Part shown: piece after piece, positions 30,232 to 43,241 of the stretch
Numbering within the stretch: position 1 is the first letter of the stretch
Layout: the number at the start of each line of letters is the position of its first letter
From: Symbiodinium natans
Lineage: Eukaryota > Sar > Dinophyceae > Suessiales > Symbiodiniaceae
Reading direction: 5' to 3'
DNA length: 64,000 nucleotides
Assembly: GCA_905221605.1 (NCBI GenBank)
Contig: CAJNDS010000210.1
Location: 1 to 64,000 of the forward strand
Notes under the pieces: model-generated
Databases searched by the model: none
Told to the model about the DNA's origin: nothing
Seen by the model: only the letters and a program-made list of their open reading frames with translations
Translations under genes and position numbers: made by a program

Positions 30232-33080
30232 CCCCCGGTAGGGGGCCTAGAGGGAGCCTGGCACGCCGCAGTGCGGTCCCAAGCACTGGCCGCTTGGCCG
30301 CGGCCAGGCCTTCGCTGCTTCGATGCCTCCGATGCGTTTCTGTGCTCTTGAATCGCGTAGATCGTTTCAACACCATTTCGTTGGCAGGAAGTCTTCCTTT
30401 CTGCACAGCGTGACCCAAGAAGTGGGTGGCAGTGGAAGGCTATAGCCATACAATCTGGCCGCCAAAACTCGCTGCGTGCCGACAGATGACGGCCCCGTTT
30501 GGTCCCTCCCGCAAGTCTCCTTCATTGTCATGAAGGCATCAAAGGCATCAAAGGCATCAAAGGCATGCCTCGTCTCCAGCACTGTGGGGGCTCCGTGCGA
30601 TGAAGCTCTGGGATCGCCACGCGACTTGACAGTATGTGAGCCAAGCGCTGTTCTAGCCAGTGTTTTCAGCTATGCGCAACGTTTGATCGCACCGCCGACT
30701 TGCTCCAGCCCTACCTTATGCCGCATGCCCCGAACTTTAGAGTTTGTGGCCAGCTGCTTCTTTCGAGCCGTCTGCAGAGCTGCGCCTGCTCTTCCTCCTC
30801 CTTTTGGCTGTGGTGGGGGATCTTGGACCTGTAAGCGCCTCGTGACGTCCACGTTTCGGGAGATCTTCCACAGAAAGTTTGTGCACTCTAGGAATGAAGT
30901 ATCTCGAAGTTGGCAGCCGTGATGGAGCACGGAGTTGTCTTGCATTTGGAGAAGTCGATGGCTTTCGCAGTGCCTTTGCAAGGGAGAGGCCTGGCCTGAG
31001 AGTGCGTCGTTCCTCTAAATCCTCGCGAATGTCAGCGTGAGTGCTATTATTCTTCTGAGTGTGGGGTTCCCAGAGTACTGCTTGCCACGCAATGGTCTCG
31101 CAGTACTGCCGCTCTCTAGACCGCGGACGTTGGGAGAAGTTGCTAGGCATGCTTTCGCAGTGCTTTGGCGAGGAAGGCATGGCGTGAGAGAGGATTGTTT
31201 CTTAAAACCTTCAGGCCTTTAGGCATGTCAGTATGCGTGCTCCTTTTATTTGAGAAGTCATGTTGCCATCTAGTACACTGCCCTCCCCGCCTATGTGAGC
31301 TACAGGTGCCGCCCAATGTGAGGGCGAACCGCAAGCTGATCTCTGTTCAGTTGAGATGCCCAGATTCCACTCCTGGACTGTGGAGGTCTACTAGTAGGTG
31401 CAAAGTGGCACTTCCTCTGGGCCTGCAAGATTGCAGGCTGTCCACTGTGGGGTGCGGGGATTAACTTTGTTTTCTCACATAGGGTTGTGGCCTCCTAGGG
31501 TCCAGGTTTCACGTGCCATGCTGCGCACTGTTTTGTGTGGGACCCCCCTGGAAAGGCATTAACGAGGTCTGAAGGGGTCCGGGTCCGCGAGAGTTGCCGA
31601 CCCTCGGCTGCTGCTGGTGGAGCGGCTCCTTCTGAAATCGCGGACCTTGCGGACGGTCGAAAAAGGGCCCGACTCGGTTTTTGACTGGGAGGAGGGGAGG
31701 AGGTGTGTGTCCAACATGCATAAGAAGGGCGCGACAAGTCAAGGTTGTTCCTTCTAGGCTCCAACCTTGGCTGGATGTGGTCATGCGAAAGCAAGAACAT
31801 ACGATCTTTCGCCGCGGATGACGTCCAGGCTGATTTTTGGCATGGCTCAGTGGTCGTGAAGATGATGGACTCGCTGTCGTTTGGGTTTGTCCGGTGTGTG
31901 GGCAGCTGGTGGCCAGAGACATACTCCTTTCTGACCTCGACGACCTCGACCATGGGGGTTTGCGGGAGTTTGGAGGACTTGGGGGGCTTTGGGGTGGAGG
32001 TTTGGGGTGGCTGGGCTCCGGTGGAACACATCAAAGAGGGCTCAGCATTGGTGTGCAAGCTCGACTGGAGGTGAAGTGCGCCTGAAACCGGCCTTTCCGC
32101 GGTGCGGGCGCTTTGTGAAGAAGCGGGGACGCAGCGTGGGCAAGACATGTGACAGAAGGTGGGGGGGCTGACTTCGCCCGTGATGAAGTAGCCTCGGCCA
32201 TGCAGTCGCCCGTCCACGCTTTGCTCCTTTTGTGCGTGGATTCCAGCTGGTGCGCAGGGTGGCTTATGAGGCCGGGTCGGTTGGGAGGGAACAATCAGAT
32301 CTCAAGGCCTGTAGGTCTGTCCAGAACAGTCGCTAGCGCCACTTTGTACGAGGCATTCCTATACCAGAAGCCACATACAACAACTACATCCGTGGTGACC
32401 CTAGTGCAAAAGAAGCCTGCACCCTTGACAGAAGCTCTTGGAGACTCAGACCCTTTGCGCGAGGGGACCGAGCAGATGAACCTGTTGAGGTCAGTACCCC
32501 TTGCAGTGCGCTTTAGGACTTTAGGGGTTCAAAAAGCCCTGATGTTTTCGGCCGGTACTGCTTTTGTTCATGCTTGAGTGACCTCGAAGCCAGAGCTTAC
32601 GAGCTCGCTTGCCTCGTGTGCATCGGATTAGAAGGCCTTTTGCCCAATCGTTGCCCTTCTTGTTGCGCCACTTCCGAGCCCTTGAGGCCAATCTGTTCAG
32701 AGGCAGCGTTCGTTGGGAACGCCTTTGATTCGAGGGTGCGAGAGCGATCAACAGCCGCGATGCAGTAGATGGCATGACAGCCGCTCTTGTTTAGGGGAAG
32801 GCGAGGGGCTTCAAAGGCCTTCGGAGAAGGGCCCCATTTTGCCCTGAGATAAGCCTCAGATATTTGCAGACCCAGGGCCCTGCCATCTTTGCGTCGTCCC
32901 GTTTGGCGGACATCAGGCGCTCGAGCGACCCGGGGCTCACTGCGTCGATCCTTCGTTGATGATAGCTGTATTCTTGAATCTTTGCGGTTGTTTGGGCTTG
33001 GGGGAAGGACCTGACCTTGGTTTTGCAGGAGCCGCTGTTACGTGGGTGGCGTTTCCACAGGATTTCTGATATTTCTGTAG

Positions 33081-33376
33081 ATGGAACCCAATTTGTGCCA
33101 TGCCGACGCCGGCTTACCAGGTCCGTGTCTCACTTGCAGGTACCTGCGTGGCCGGAGCTGTTGGTGCACAGCCCCCAAGCACCCGTGGAGGCACGGCCCG
33201 CACGACGTCTGCTTGCACTCTTCCTGCTCACATAAGATACCAACAAGGATGAGGAAGCCACCGCTCGAGTTGGAGACCTGGCATGTGGGCATTGTGGGGA
33301 CTGTGGGCCGTGCCCGAGTGCGCCTGCGCGCACATGGGCCGCCCGGCTTCTTGGGTCGCTGTGCCCGAGTGGCTGA
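33081..33376 (+). pseudogene. Unit 1 copy of Cys-rich ORF X, frameshifted
   Basis: Starts at the same ATG as the open 103-codon ORF 48842-49153 but lacks four bases (CCCA) near 33234, so the second half continues in another frame to TGA 33374-33376 (VGDLACGHCGDCGPCP). On both sides of the indel the changes from unit 2 are largely synonymous (CCG/CCA, ACT/ACC, AGG/AGA, CTG/TTG, CGG/CGA, CAC/CAT, GAG/GAA). Confidence 0.45.
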
Positions 33377-33593
33377 GTCTGCATACACCCCTTCTATCAC
33401 TTCAATCACCTCCATCGATGTGCTGATTTCATGTGATTCGCATCTCAGCATGGCTGAGCCAGGGTGCCTTGCAGAAGCCTGAGCCCTGCATCGGAGCGGA
33501 GCATTAACGGTCCATTGACCGCAGGCAACGGAAGCGTAAGTTCAGGTTTGCAATTGTTTGCAATAGCTTCCCGCGGCAGGTGCTTACCCCCAA

Positions 33594-33793
33594 ATGTTCG
33601 GCAAAAAACTGTCGGGCAGCGGGCGCTCGTGAAGATTCAGATGCGGATGCTGCCCCAAGTGGCAGAAGGCGGTGCATGAGGATCGTTACGGTTACGAGCA
33701 TGTGCTGGGTTGTCATCCCCGGGTGTGCAACTGGCGTGCAGCCTGTTCCCGAAGACTGCGGGAGCTCCCGAGGTCGTCACTTTGCTGAGCTAA
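33594..33793 (+). pseudogene. Unit 1 copy of Cys-rich ORF Y, with a nonsense codon
   Basis: Counterpart of 49382-49582. Codon 13 is TGA (33630-33632) where unit 2 has TCA, and the frame is disturbed again near the end. The central CGCCPKWQKAVHEDRY is conserved. Confidence 0.35.
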
Positions 33794-34179
33794 TGTTTGG
33801 GAAGTGGCTGCAACCGAAGGCAGTCACTGCAATGGCAGAAAAGAAAGGACAGCAAGGACAACAGAGGGGCAACCGTGCCAGTTCCTAACCTTCTGAGCTA
33901 CGAATTACAGGGCCGAATGCTTGTAGGTGGCGAGGCGCAGCATGGACATTCGGACCTGTGTCTGACGAGTGAGTGCCGGTCTTGAGAGATGTCTTTGCCT
34001 TTGTGCCTTTGTGCTTTTGTGCTGTGTGCTTCCCGGGCTGTTGTCCGCTCTGTTGACGTAGGGACGTGCATCTGGAGGACCCGCAGTGCCCCGCGAGGAG
34101 CGCCAGGAGAGTGTTTCTGAGCACAGCCAGTAGATCTACTTAAAGGTCCTAAAAACTTCCAAACCCTTCGTATCAAACC

Positions 34180-34217
34180 CTGAACCCTAAACCCTAAACC
34201 CTAAACCCCAAACCTTA
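34180..34217. repeat. Short CCCTAAA block, shared by both units
   Basis: About four CCCTAAA units; counterpart at 49985-50033 in unit 2, so it predates the duplication. Confidence 0.8.
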
Positions 34218-35998
34218 AATCGCAGATGTTTCAGAATCTCGGCTCGCCGGGGATCCAGGGCTTCTTCGGGAAGGCGGAGGTCCCCCGGCTTCGTGATCAG
34301 GCACCGCTCCGCACTTTTGAGGCAACGCCGGCTGCGGCTTCAAGAAGCTGTTGCCTTCATGCAAGGTGGTTTGTGTTCAGTAGCCAGCGCTTGACAAGGA
34401 TTCCTTGATTCGAAGAGGTCTTCAGATGAGAGAACCTCTTAAGGGAACACGTAGATTTTGGCTAGTATTGAAGTTCAGACCAGCCCGCAGCCGCGGCTGC
34501 AAAGGCGTCCGCAATTTCTTCCGAAGTCGACCCCGGAAGACCGAACCCCCAACATTCCCCGCTTCGCGCCCGCCACAAGGGATGCCCTGAGATGCCGGGG
34601 TGCCAGCACTCTGATGGCCTGTCTCGAACGCGGCTCGCGCCGCGAACTCCGGAGTTCACGGCCCCCTGTAAGGATCCCAAGGATCCCAAAGGCAGCTCCC
34701 AAGGCAGCCCGAAGCGGGAGATGGACGTTGCATGGCTTTGCAAGCCCCAGTGTGCCCAGTGTGCCCAGTGTGCGCAGTGTGCGCCGGGCGCCGAGTACGT
34801 CTTCGATAGCGGCTCTGTCCGTCGCATCCACCCTCTCTCGACGGTGGTCGTTTGGGGCGCGGTTGCAACGCAGGGCACGGAGGGGGCGGCTGGCCCAGTG
34901 ATCGGGAGCCGTCGCCTTTCCCTGTACTCCGTAGCTTCTGGGCCAGGCTTCGTAAAGAAGCGCAGGGCGAAGGGGACAGGTGTTAGTTCGATCCGCTGGG
35001 CTGTGGCGCGGGCTTGGAGCGCTCCTGTGCATGTAGAGCATGTAGAGCATGTAGAGGCGCGCAGCGCAGTGCTGGCTGTGATGCATGTACGTCTCATGGG
35101 AGACCGTGCTGGGTTCCAGGCTGAGCGAGCAGTCCGAAGACGGTGTCCTGGCATTTTGATTGGCCCGGGGCTTGCATGGCCTTGCCCCGCTTAATTTGCA
35201 AGTTCGTTGTCACGGCTGGCAGTCGCTGTCACGTGAGGCCGGCGAGGCCTCCTGGGGATAGTCCCTGGCGGGTCGATCACTCGAGGTATTCATGTCTGTT
35301 CCTTCCCTCCTGTGGTCTGTCTGGCTCCAGTGCTCCTGGCAAGCAAAAGGAAGGTCCGGTGCTCCTGGCAAGCAAAAGGAAGGTGAGACGAGTCATAGCA
35401 CCTTTGCGAATTCACCGGCGTCAGGGCGGCCTTGGACAACGCACTGCTCGTTCCCTCCATTCCCTCCGTTCTCTCCGTTCCCTCGATTCCCTCCATCGCG
35501 GTGGGAGGTCAGCGCCAGTTCACGCCGCTCAGAGGGGAGCTGGGAGGACGTGGCTGCGACTGTTGACCGGTATGACATGTTACGACCCAGCCGTGTGGGG
35601 CCTTGCTGGACTCAAGGCCTGCAAAGCTCGGATCCCGGCTGGGAGGCTGAGATGCAGGAGATCCGGGAGGCTTCGGGCTCAGCTCGTAGACCGCCTTCCA
35701 CCGCCTTTGGCATTGCGGCCTTCGGCTTTAGTCGGAATATGGCGGGGGGAAGTTAGGGAAGAGGTCAGAATCTGATGAGCCTGCCTGCGAGCGGCCACTG
35801 TCAAGTTGTCAAGCCGCTGCACATGATTCATCATGATTCCATGCTTGGAACATCTTGGAACCCTCAGCATGCCGCACGACGAGTCCACGTGTGTTCCATA
35901 TCGTGCATGCCGGTCTGTCTGAGGTCTGGACATGTGGATTCGAGAGTTGAGCTTTGTTGAATGTGACCCTTAAAAACAGACAGGCTAAGACAGCTAAG

Positions 35999-36055
35999 AT
36001 GATACGGCAAATGCGAAGCCAGCAGATCCTCTCCAAGTTGCTTGCGACAAGCCAG
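35999..36055 (+). other. Possible first coding exon, conserved in both units
   Basis: ATG at 35999, 19 open codons (MIRQMRSQQILSKLLATSQ), then a strong donor CAG/GTGAGAG. The 57 bases are identical in unit 2 (51831-51887) while flanking bases differ. The downstream exon was not identified. Confidence 0.3.
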
Positions 36056-37440
36056 GTGAGAGTTCGTGGGTCGTGTCTCTCGTATTCCGATGCATGCATC
36101 GACCTGGATGATCGGCAGCTGGCGACGGTTCTCGGGGATTCCTGGGGACTGCTGGAGCCGCAGACTTGCTCTCACCATCACGCGAAAGCCAGAAGACATT
36201 CGGGTCTTCTCCAGGCAACGACTTTTCACTTGGCCGCCTGGGCATGCGCTGGTCCAAAGATGCGATGCCGCTGGGGGTGGTTGTGCTCAACCTGGCAGTA
36301 CTTTCGTTGCATCTCCCCTGAACATTTTCTCAGGTCTCGCAGCTTCAGGCGCGCAAGAGGTCGCTAACGGCAGGGTGAAAAAGAGGGCAGGGACATCCTG
36401 CTTCTTCTGCCGGGAGGTCTGGGAGCTCTCCCAGGGCCTGGCCGGGATCTGTCAGAGCGACACGCCGCAGGCAACGGGAGCCGGGAGATTCGCGGCAGCG
36501 CTCGGTGAAAGGTTCAGAGGTTTAGGTCTGGTCCAGGATCAAAATTCAGGGCGGCAGGTCCTTCTGGTGTTTTACTATGCCCGTGGCCCAACCTTCTAGG
36601 CCCTAAACGAACCACTCCCGCTGTAAATCGAGGGCCATAGCTTTGAAAAGCCATCGGCCAAAGCCAGCAGAGCCCTCAGTTCCGACTCGCAGCTGTATGG
36701 CCAAGGGAGGTCCCACACCAAAGGCCCCAAAGGCCCCAGAGGTCCTCGTGAACCTTCGGGAGCTGTCTCCGCTGCGCGCTGAGCTGTGGAGTAGTTAAAA
36801 GGGAGAGCGGAGGAAGCGTAAGAGGAAACAGGGATCTTTCGTGTGAGTGAGTCAGTCACCAGAAAAAGTCAAGACAGTACCGTTAGCGTACATGTGTCGT
36901 TCGCTCGCACTATTCGCTCGACTCGCTTGCCGTGCTCCCTCGTTCCCCACTCCTTTCGCCACTTCACGCGTACGTAATCCCCAATTGCATGGTCCAGCAG
37001 TGAAGCTGAAAAGTACACGAGTGGTCACGGGATTTGCCCACAAGTGTTGTATGCCCCCATTCGTGCTGATGCTCTTGATGTCGCACAACGCGTCATTGAG
37101 CACTGTTTGGGATCTATTGCTGGCTTGTTTTGGTAGTGGACTCCCGTGCTCAAAGCACTGTGATTCACAACGCTGCAGCTACAGCAAACTGTGCTGTGTA
37201 TCCTGTGTGTCACTTGCACTTGTTTATTGCGCTGCGCATGTGGAATCATGTCACTTTTGGATTGAAAGACAAGAGTAAGAGAACTTAACGACTGAGAGGG
37301 CACATGATCGGCACGTGTTCAAATCGGAATGATTTGACTGTTTTCCTTGACCACAAGAAGCTTCGCTGATTTTGTTGTCGAAAGCCTGTCACCGGCTGTG
37401 AGTGACAGCTGTGGAGTCCCCATACTCCCGCCCATCCGCC

Positions 37441-37446
37441 CCCCCC

Positions 37447-37502
<56 letters not shown>
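37441..37502. repeat. Poly-C tract (about 60 bases)
   Basis: A nearly unbroken C run in unit 2 only, with C-rich edges on both sides. Length in the assembly may be unreliable. Confidence 0.85.
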
Positions 37503-37503
<1 letters not shown>

Positions 37504-38416
37504 ACCCCCCAACCCCCCACCCACTCCCCCGCCCATGTGCACAGTCCACCCGGATGCTATTGACGTGACCACGATCCCGTCACAAGCGACCGAGACAAAG
37601 TGGGTGCGGGGAACGGCTGTGCGGGACAGTTTTCGCCAACATTCCCTGCCAAATAAGGAGCGCGGGCGGTAGCACATTTGCAACACACCGGAACAAACTT
37701 GCATCTTTGCAACGTGCGGTAGTTGTAACGGATTTTTTTCTGACCCGCTTTGTGTTCGCGGTTAACCGCGAGCAGCATGTCAATCAAGGCGAACATCCTA
37801 TCTGAATCTCACCACAATCCGAGCAAGTACTGGCCGATCCAAGTTTACAGTCCCCACATATCAAACATGCATCTCACGTCTTTCGACTTGTACCTGTAGA
37901 CGGACAAGCGTGTGCAGCTCATGTATCGGATGATTTGCCATGGCAGTTGTGCGGTAAGGCCTGGGAAGGCCGCGCACAGTTGCACTGGTGGTTGCAAGCA
38001 GCATCTTTGTTCTTCTGACATCACGTGGGCTTCAGCTCGTTTGCCAAGGGGGATGCATGGTGGCTTTTGTTCCGTCCACTGTCCAGTCTCCAGGTACGTT
38101 TCCATGATGTCATCGCACGTCCTGCGCCAAATCTTGGACCAAGTCCTGGGCTGAATGGCCGTGAAGTTCGGCAGCCCAGCTTGGAGGGGTAGGGGTGCCC
38201 GACGCTCAGCAGAGTGTGGCACCAGTTTGTCAAGGACTTTTTGCGCTTGGGTCAGCCGACCTCCATTGTGCTGACATGTTTCGGGGCTTTGGTGCTGCTT
38301 AGCATCTGACACGGGTCCAGGCTTGCTCCCAGGGCCTTGCATGGCTTTCCGGGACTGTAGCTTTGGGTCTTGTCCTGCGTAAGAAAGCCCGGGTGTTGGA
38401 TGGGCTCCGGTTGCAG

Positions 38417-38512
38417 CCGCCCCAGAGGATGAACTCCGGGAGTTCTTGGGGTTCGAGGTGCCGGGGAGTCTTATCGCTGCTGCCAGTGCTGCAAGGGCTG
38501 CTCCTTGCTTGG
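38417..38512 (+). other. Exon-like segment in unit 2
   Basis: Counterpart of 23784-23880: follows TTGCAG and is open as APEDELREFLGFEVPGS with an Ala-rich continuation. Weak evidence. Confidence 0.25.
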
Positions 38513-40970
38513 GCTTTCTCAGGAGCAGCAGCACTCTGCAGATTCGACGGACCCGCAGCTCCCCACGTAGAATGTTGTGGTCAAACCGAGTCAGGACACC
38601 CCCTCAAGCCCCGAAACTCCGAACCATGCAATCCCTGCAGCCGCTACAACCTGATCCTGATCCAGGGCTGAGTTCCGCGGGCATGAGATGAGTATGCAGT
38701 GAGCGATTCTGCGCCAATCGCCAGATCTCCCGTCCGAAGAACCCGGTCACAAGAAGCGAACAAGCCCCACCGCTGGATTAGGAGGTGCGGCAGTTTTCGA
38801 GTTGGGATTGCTGGACTTGGAGTAAGGCCCTGAACCTCAAAACATGGCTTCATCTTAGGTTTGTTCATCACTTGTTTTCGGTTTCTTACTGAGAACTGGA
38901 AAAACAACATGTTCGGCTTTAGGAATTTCTTTAGAGAGCCACGTTCAACCCTTGGGTTTGTACAAGGGTCTAGCCCGGCATGTCTAACTGCCTCACACAG
39001 TCTCTGATTCCCATGATGATTCGCTCGGCCTTGTCATCGGGTCTGAACCCTAAGCCCTAAACGTTCGGGATCCCTTGTTGCAAAGCGCTAATGTGCCAGC
39101 ATTCGAAAAGCAAAGGACACAGGCTGTTGTCATGGCTTCCAACTCAGTCTTTACTTTGCCCGGACACTCGTCCCGTCGCCTGTGGGCTTCGGAGTGCGAT
39201 GTTTCTTGGCTCCTCACAGGCCGCCTGCCGGACGTGGCCCTGTAGCCTTGCGCCGCTGCTATGGGCGGATCAGGGCTCGACCAGCAGACCGGGGGGCCAG
39301 GGGGGCACACCAGTGCATGTCTCAGTCGCAGTGACCTAGTTGTATATACACGGGGGCCCTCCGTAAGTGGTAGGATTCTATTGAGCGTGGACTAGTGCGT
39401 CAGCTTGCGGCAGCTGCCAGTCGTCCTGGAAGGCCTTCCCCGGCTAGCGCTGCATTGGTTTGAGCCTCAAGAAGGCTCATGTCTGCTTCGGCCAATTCGG
39501 GCCCGAGCAAGTAAGCCCCATGAGCCTGTTAAGGATCCTGCTGAGAAGGCCGGGGATGGCAGAAGAGGGAGGAGGTGCCAGGATAGCGCGGTGCAGCATG
39601 CGCCAAAAACTCAAGGAGTCTAAGGAGCCAAGTGCCCCAGTCATCGCAGAGATGAAGTGGAGGGAATTCAAAAAGTGGTGCTCCACTTCTTGTGCTCTGC
39701 GTGTTGGCTGTTGCGTCCATGTTCGGGTTTGGGAAGTCCTTGCTGTGCAGAGCATCTTCGAGATTCGTTGCAGCTCTGCAGAGCACCAGCACAGATTCCC
39801 GTGCCCTCGGGTCTGACAGACTTGGTTCTAGACTTTTCTCTTTCCTAAGCTGACCTTCTTTCTGCCCGTGTGATCCCGGGAACTTGGCGGTGTGTAGCTT
39901 GGCAGCCCACGTCAATCTCATTGTGCCTCACGCGAGCGTGCCCATGATCATGGCGCTTGTTCATGGGGGTGGCATGCGCCTTGGTACGCCGCACAATCTT
40001 GCATTGGCAAGCCCCTCCAGTGTGCACCAGGACATGTGCAATGGCGGGGGCTTCCTGTGTTTTCATGCCACGTTTGGGTCTTGCTTCAGCATGCCCCTGT
40101 TTTCCGCTCGTTAATGGTCCCAGGCATCCCAACGGGAGGTCGTTGTCAAAGCTTACCACGACTTCAATGTCAGGGGCCTGTGCTGCTAAACCCCTGAAAC
40201 CCCCTCAGTCCCCTTCCTAATTTGGCTCCCAGGCCTTGATGCCAGCGCTTGACAACGGAAAGCTTGTGGCGTCTGCGCCCCCTGAAGACGTACAGGGGCT
40301 GCAAGGCAGCTTCCGTGCCCGTGTTCCTGTCCCCATTGTGCTCGCTGTGCCCTTTATGCACTTTCTGCTCTTTCTGCTCGTTTAGTTGCTCTTTCTGCTT
40401 TTGCTTCAGCAGAGCCCTTCCAGCGCACGACTTGCAGGCCTGTGAAGGGCTTGATGTTTCTTTCTAATCCAACAGGCACTGTCGTCACATGTGTCTGCAC
40501 ATGGTGAACAAGCGCCTTTGCACAACAAAATGTGGGATTCTGCAAGTTGCCATGTTCTGCAGTGTGCAACGCATCCAGCATCCAGCCGGGTGAGACTTTG
40601 CATTCTGTGTTGTTCAAGCTTTGTACGGCCCAAAAATCACAAGTTGAAAGTTGAAGGGCATCAGAGAGCGGTTGATAGAAGGCAAATCATGCAGCCTAAG
40701 AACATGCAGCCTCCCAACATGATCAAAGCAACGCTCAAAGTGGGCCTTTGTGAAGCTCCTCTCTGCAGCCAGACAAGCAGCAGAGTTCCTCGACGATGGC
40801 CGCTTAAAGAGGTGAAAACTGTTGGCGCAAAGCTGTCGCCTCTCACGCTGCACCAATCCAGAATGTCTGCAGCTTCTGCATGCATGTCTTGAAAGTTTTC
40901 GAATGGAGTTGGTAGACACGCCATGTACGGCACCGCACTCGCTTTGTTCTGCTGTGCCACATCCAACTCT

Positions 40971-41064
40971 CGTTTGCCTGCATGAACGGCTGCTGGGCCA
41001 CTTGCGACAAAACAAGAACCCCTAGAACCATGGACCCAGACGGTAAATTCAGATCTAAGCCGTG
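40971..41064 (-). repeat. Micro-inverted segment, unit 2 orientation
   Basis: Reverse complement of 26563-26661. The neighbouring piece containing TTGGCGCAAAGCTGTCGCC keeps the forward orientation in both units but lies on the opposite side. Confidence 0.75.
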
Positions 41065-42860
41065 CACCAGGCCCTAAAACCTAAGGCGCACAGGCAGACG
41101 CCCGACTACTTTTGTTGTCGACGCCTCGAAGACGAAGCCGTGCAAGTGCTGCAATGCCATTCCTTCCTGGAGAATGATTGCGAGGGGGGGAGGGGGCTAA
41201 ATGATTGCGAAATACCACAATCTTTTTTCGTCCCCCAAAATGATTGCAAGGGGCCACGTGATGTGCGTTTCAATGGGGGTCATTGACTTAAAATGATTGG
41301 GGACGGGGGAGGGGTAAACATTCTGAGTGAGACATGATGCTGCAATGTTACACTTCGCAGTGCTGCTGGTCTCTTTCCAAGCTGCAATCGCCACATGCTT
41401 GCCGGGGAGAAAGGGAGTGACAGAACGGCATCTTCCCAAACCCGAAGTCTGCTCTCCGAAAGGTCTTCCGCTCCAGGGCTGCGAGTTTGCCCCGTAAGGG
41501 TCAGAGGGGGCCGGCCTTTGCGATTAAGTTGTCTAGATCTATCAGGTGACATTTGATCAGTTTTTTCATACTGCCAGTTCAGTCGCGTCATTTAGACTCT
41601 TTGCTTCATTTTGTGAATCAACAGCATCCAATCTATCTTGAGAATATACAACAATCACTTCGTTTACAGGGAAGGGTCGAGGTTCGAGGAAGGCTTGTGC
41701 CAAGCATCTTGCTTGGCAGGACATTTTCCGGGGTAGCAAAGACGTTCTGAGATTGGGGCCTCACAAGAAGCGAGGGGCTTGTCGTTACAGTGTCAGCATT
41801 GCGGGTGTCGGAAGGGGTCCCTCCGAAGCCTGGGCATGCAACGACTCGCCTTTGCGTGATGCGCTGGCCCGCCCAGTGACGTGTTTTAGAGGTTTGGGGG
41901 AGGGTTTTGCTCGCGTTGGGCCTTTCTTTGGCTTTCCTCCTCTCTCCTTTAACACTCATTCGCTCGAGCTCCAGTCCACCTCTAGCCTAGGCTAAGTGCT
42001 GACAAGGAAGAGGGAAGTAGAGGGAATGGTGTAATGGGCTCGTGAGGCTTGAGCCCTGGGGAGCCTGTCCCACCTTCACCAGAAAAGCTCTCTTCCTGAG
42101 GCTTAACGTCCCTGCAGGGAGGCACGTAGTCCTCTGTCCCTGCAGGACAAAAGCCACGTAAGGCGTAGAAGAGAGGGGAGCAAGAACCACCCTGCGTCCA
42201 CAAGTCTCCTTGGCCCTGGGAGGGGCGTGACCATCAAGCATTGGCTCTTTCCCTGTGGTTCTTACCACAATAGCCCCAGATGGGAGTCAATCACTCGCGG
42301 CCTGATCCAATGCTGCTGAGACATGTCGCCGTTCATGGGTTCAGGGCATCTGTCAGCTTCAGCATGGGGACCACGCAGGACTCCGACTGTGCTTGCACAC
42401 AGTTTTTCAGTTACAGGGCCCGGACGCTCCCTCGCCTGGCTCTGCTCGAATCGGGATCTTGGGGATCCTCCGGCCCAAACGACCGCTTCGTCTGGTTTCG
42501 GCTGCTTGCTGCGGTTCGACCCAGGTAGTTTCCAGTGGACACCAGTGCGAGTGCTCCCTAAAAACTCCTTGGCAGCTCCGAGACCCTCGTCTTCTCGTCC
42601 TTGTGGATCGGCTTGTCCGGTTCTACATCGAAGGAATCCGTTTCTTCGTGCACATAAACGGGCCCTCTACCGCAGATTCGACCCCAGGTTCTTTGCCGGC
42701 CTTCGTGCGGCTCCCCATTGTCTCGATATCTGCGCCCTCAGCATGCAGTTCTGTTCGAGCGCGCTGAAGGCCAAACCTTGAGAGCCAAGGTTGGGAGAAG
42801 CAGTTGTCCCGCGTGGCGGGTGTAGGAACTTGACGGTGTGCAGGCCGACGTGCGAAGAGG

Positions 42861-43241
42861 ATGTTGGTCTCCTTAGGCAAGTGCTCGGAAACTGCGACCA
42901 CGGCCAGCCTCTTCGAATGCTCCCGAATCGAGCAGGCTCGCGCGCAACCCCTCAAACCCTTCGATGAGGCGTTTCGCTTAAGATGGAGTTCCGAGTCTCG
43001 CCGTCTCGAACAGCTTCGTCGCCAGAATCCCCACCAGAGCTGCAGATGCACCAACTGCGAGCCAGCTGCGGGCACCCAAAGCCTGCGAGGGAGTTCAGCA
43101 AACCTGCGGCACACACGGATGCGGACCCCAAACGTCGCGAACTCCAAACTTTGGGCTGCAGATCCGGTGGTTACTGCAGGTTTCGACTCGGAGCACTGTG
43201 GTGTTTGCATGGTCTTTTTGACACCTGACCGCCTGACCTGA
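42861..43241 (+). CDS. Conserved short ORF Z in unit 2, unknown function
   Basis: 126 codons from ATG 42861. Contains CRCTNCEP (a CXCX2C cluster) and an acidic-aromatic tail (FDSEHCG). Coding status rests on the comparison with unit 1: at least nine of the codon differences are synonymous in this frame, whereas the other plus-strand frame over the same bases shows mostly amino-acid changes. It may be one exon of a larger gene. No family recognised. An open 212-codon minus-strand frame over the same bases is probably a shadow. Confidence 0.4.
   Translation: MLVSLGKCSETATTASLFECSRIEQARAQPLKPFDEAFRLRWSSESRRLEQLRRQNPHQSCRCTNCEPAAGTQSLRGSSANLRHTRMRTPNVANSKLWAADPVVTAGFDSEHCGVCMVFLTPDRLT

Larger units (their letters stand above)
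22411..36577 (+). repeat. Tandem macro-repeat, unit 1 (about 14.2 kb)
   Basis: Head-to-tail homologous to 36578-52422 along its whole length. Anchor pairs: 22571/36831, 23446/37937, 24058/38678, 24714/39035, 25011/39391, 27895/42315, 28437/42861, 29287/43906, 31500/47290, 33081/48842, 34592/50425, 35330/51130, 35999/51831. The join starts with CCCGTGGCCCAACC, found at 22411, 36580 and 52423. Mostly non-coding; the ORFs shared with unit 2 are broken here. Unit-1-only features include a pure telomere-like block (24398-24485) and a 130-bp tandem duplication (29972-30231). Confidence 0.9.
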
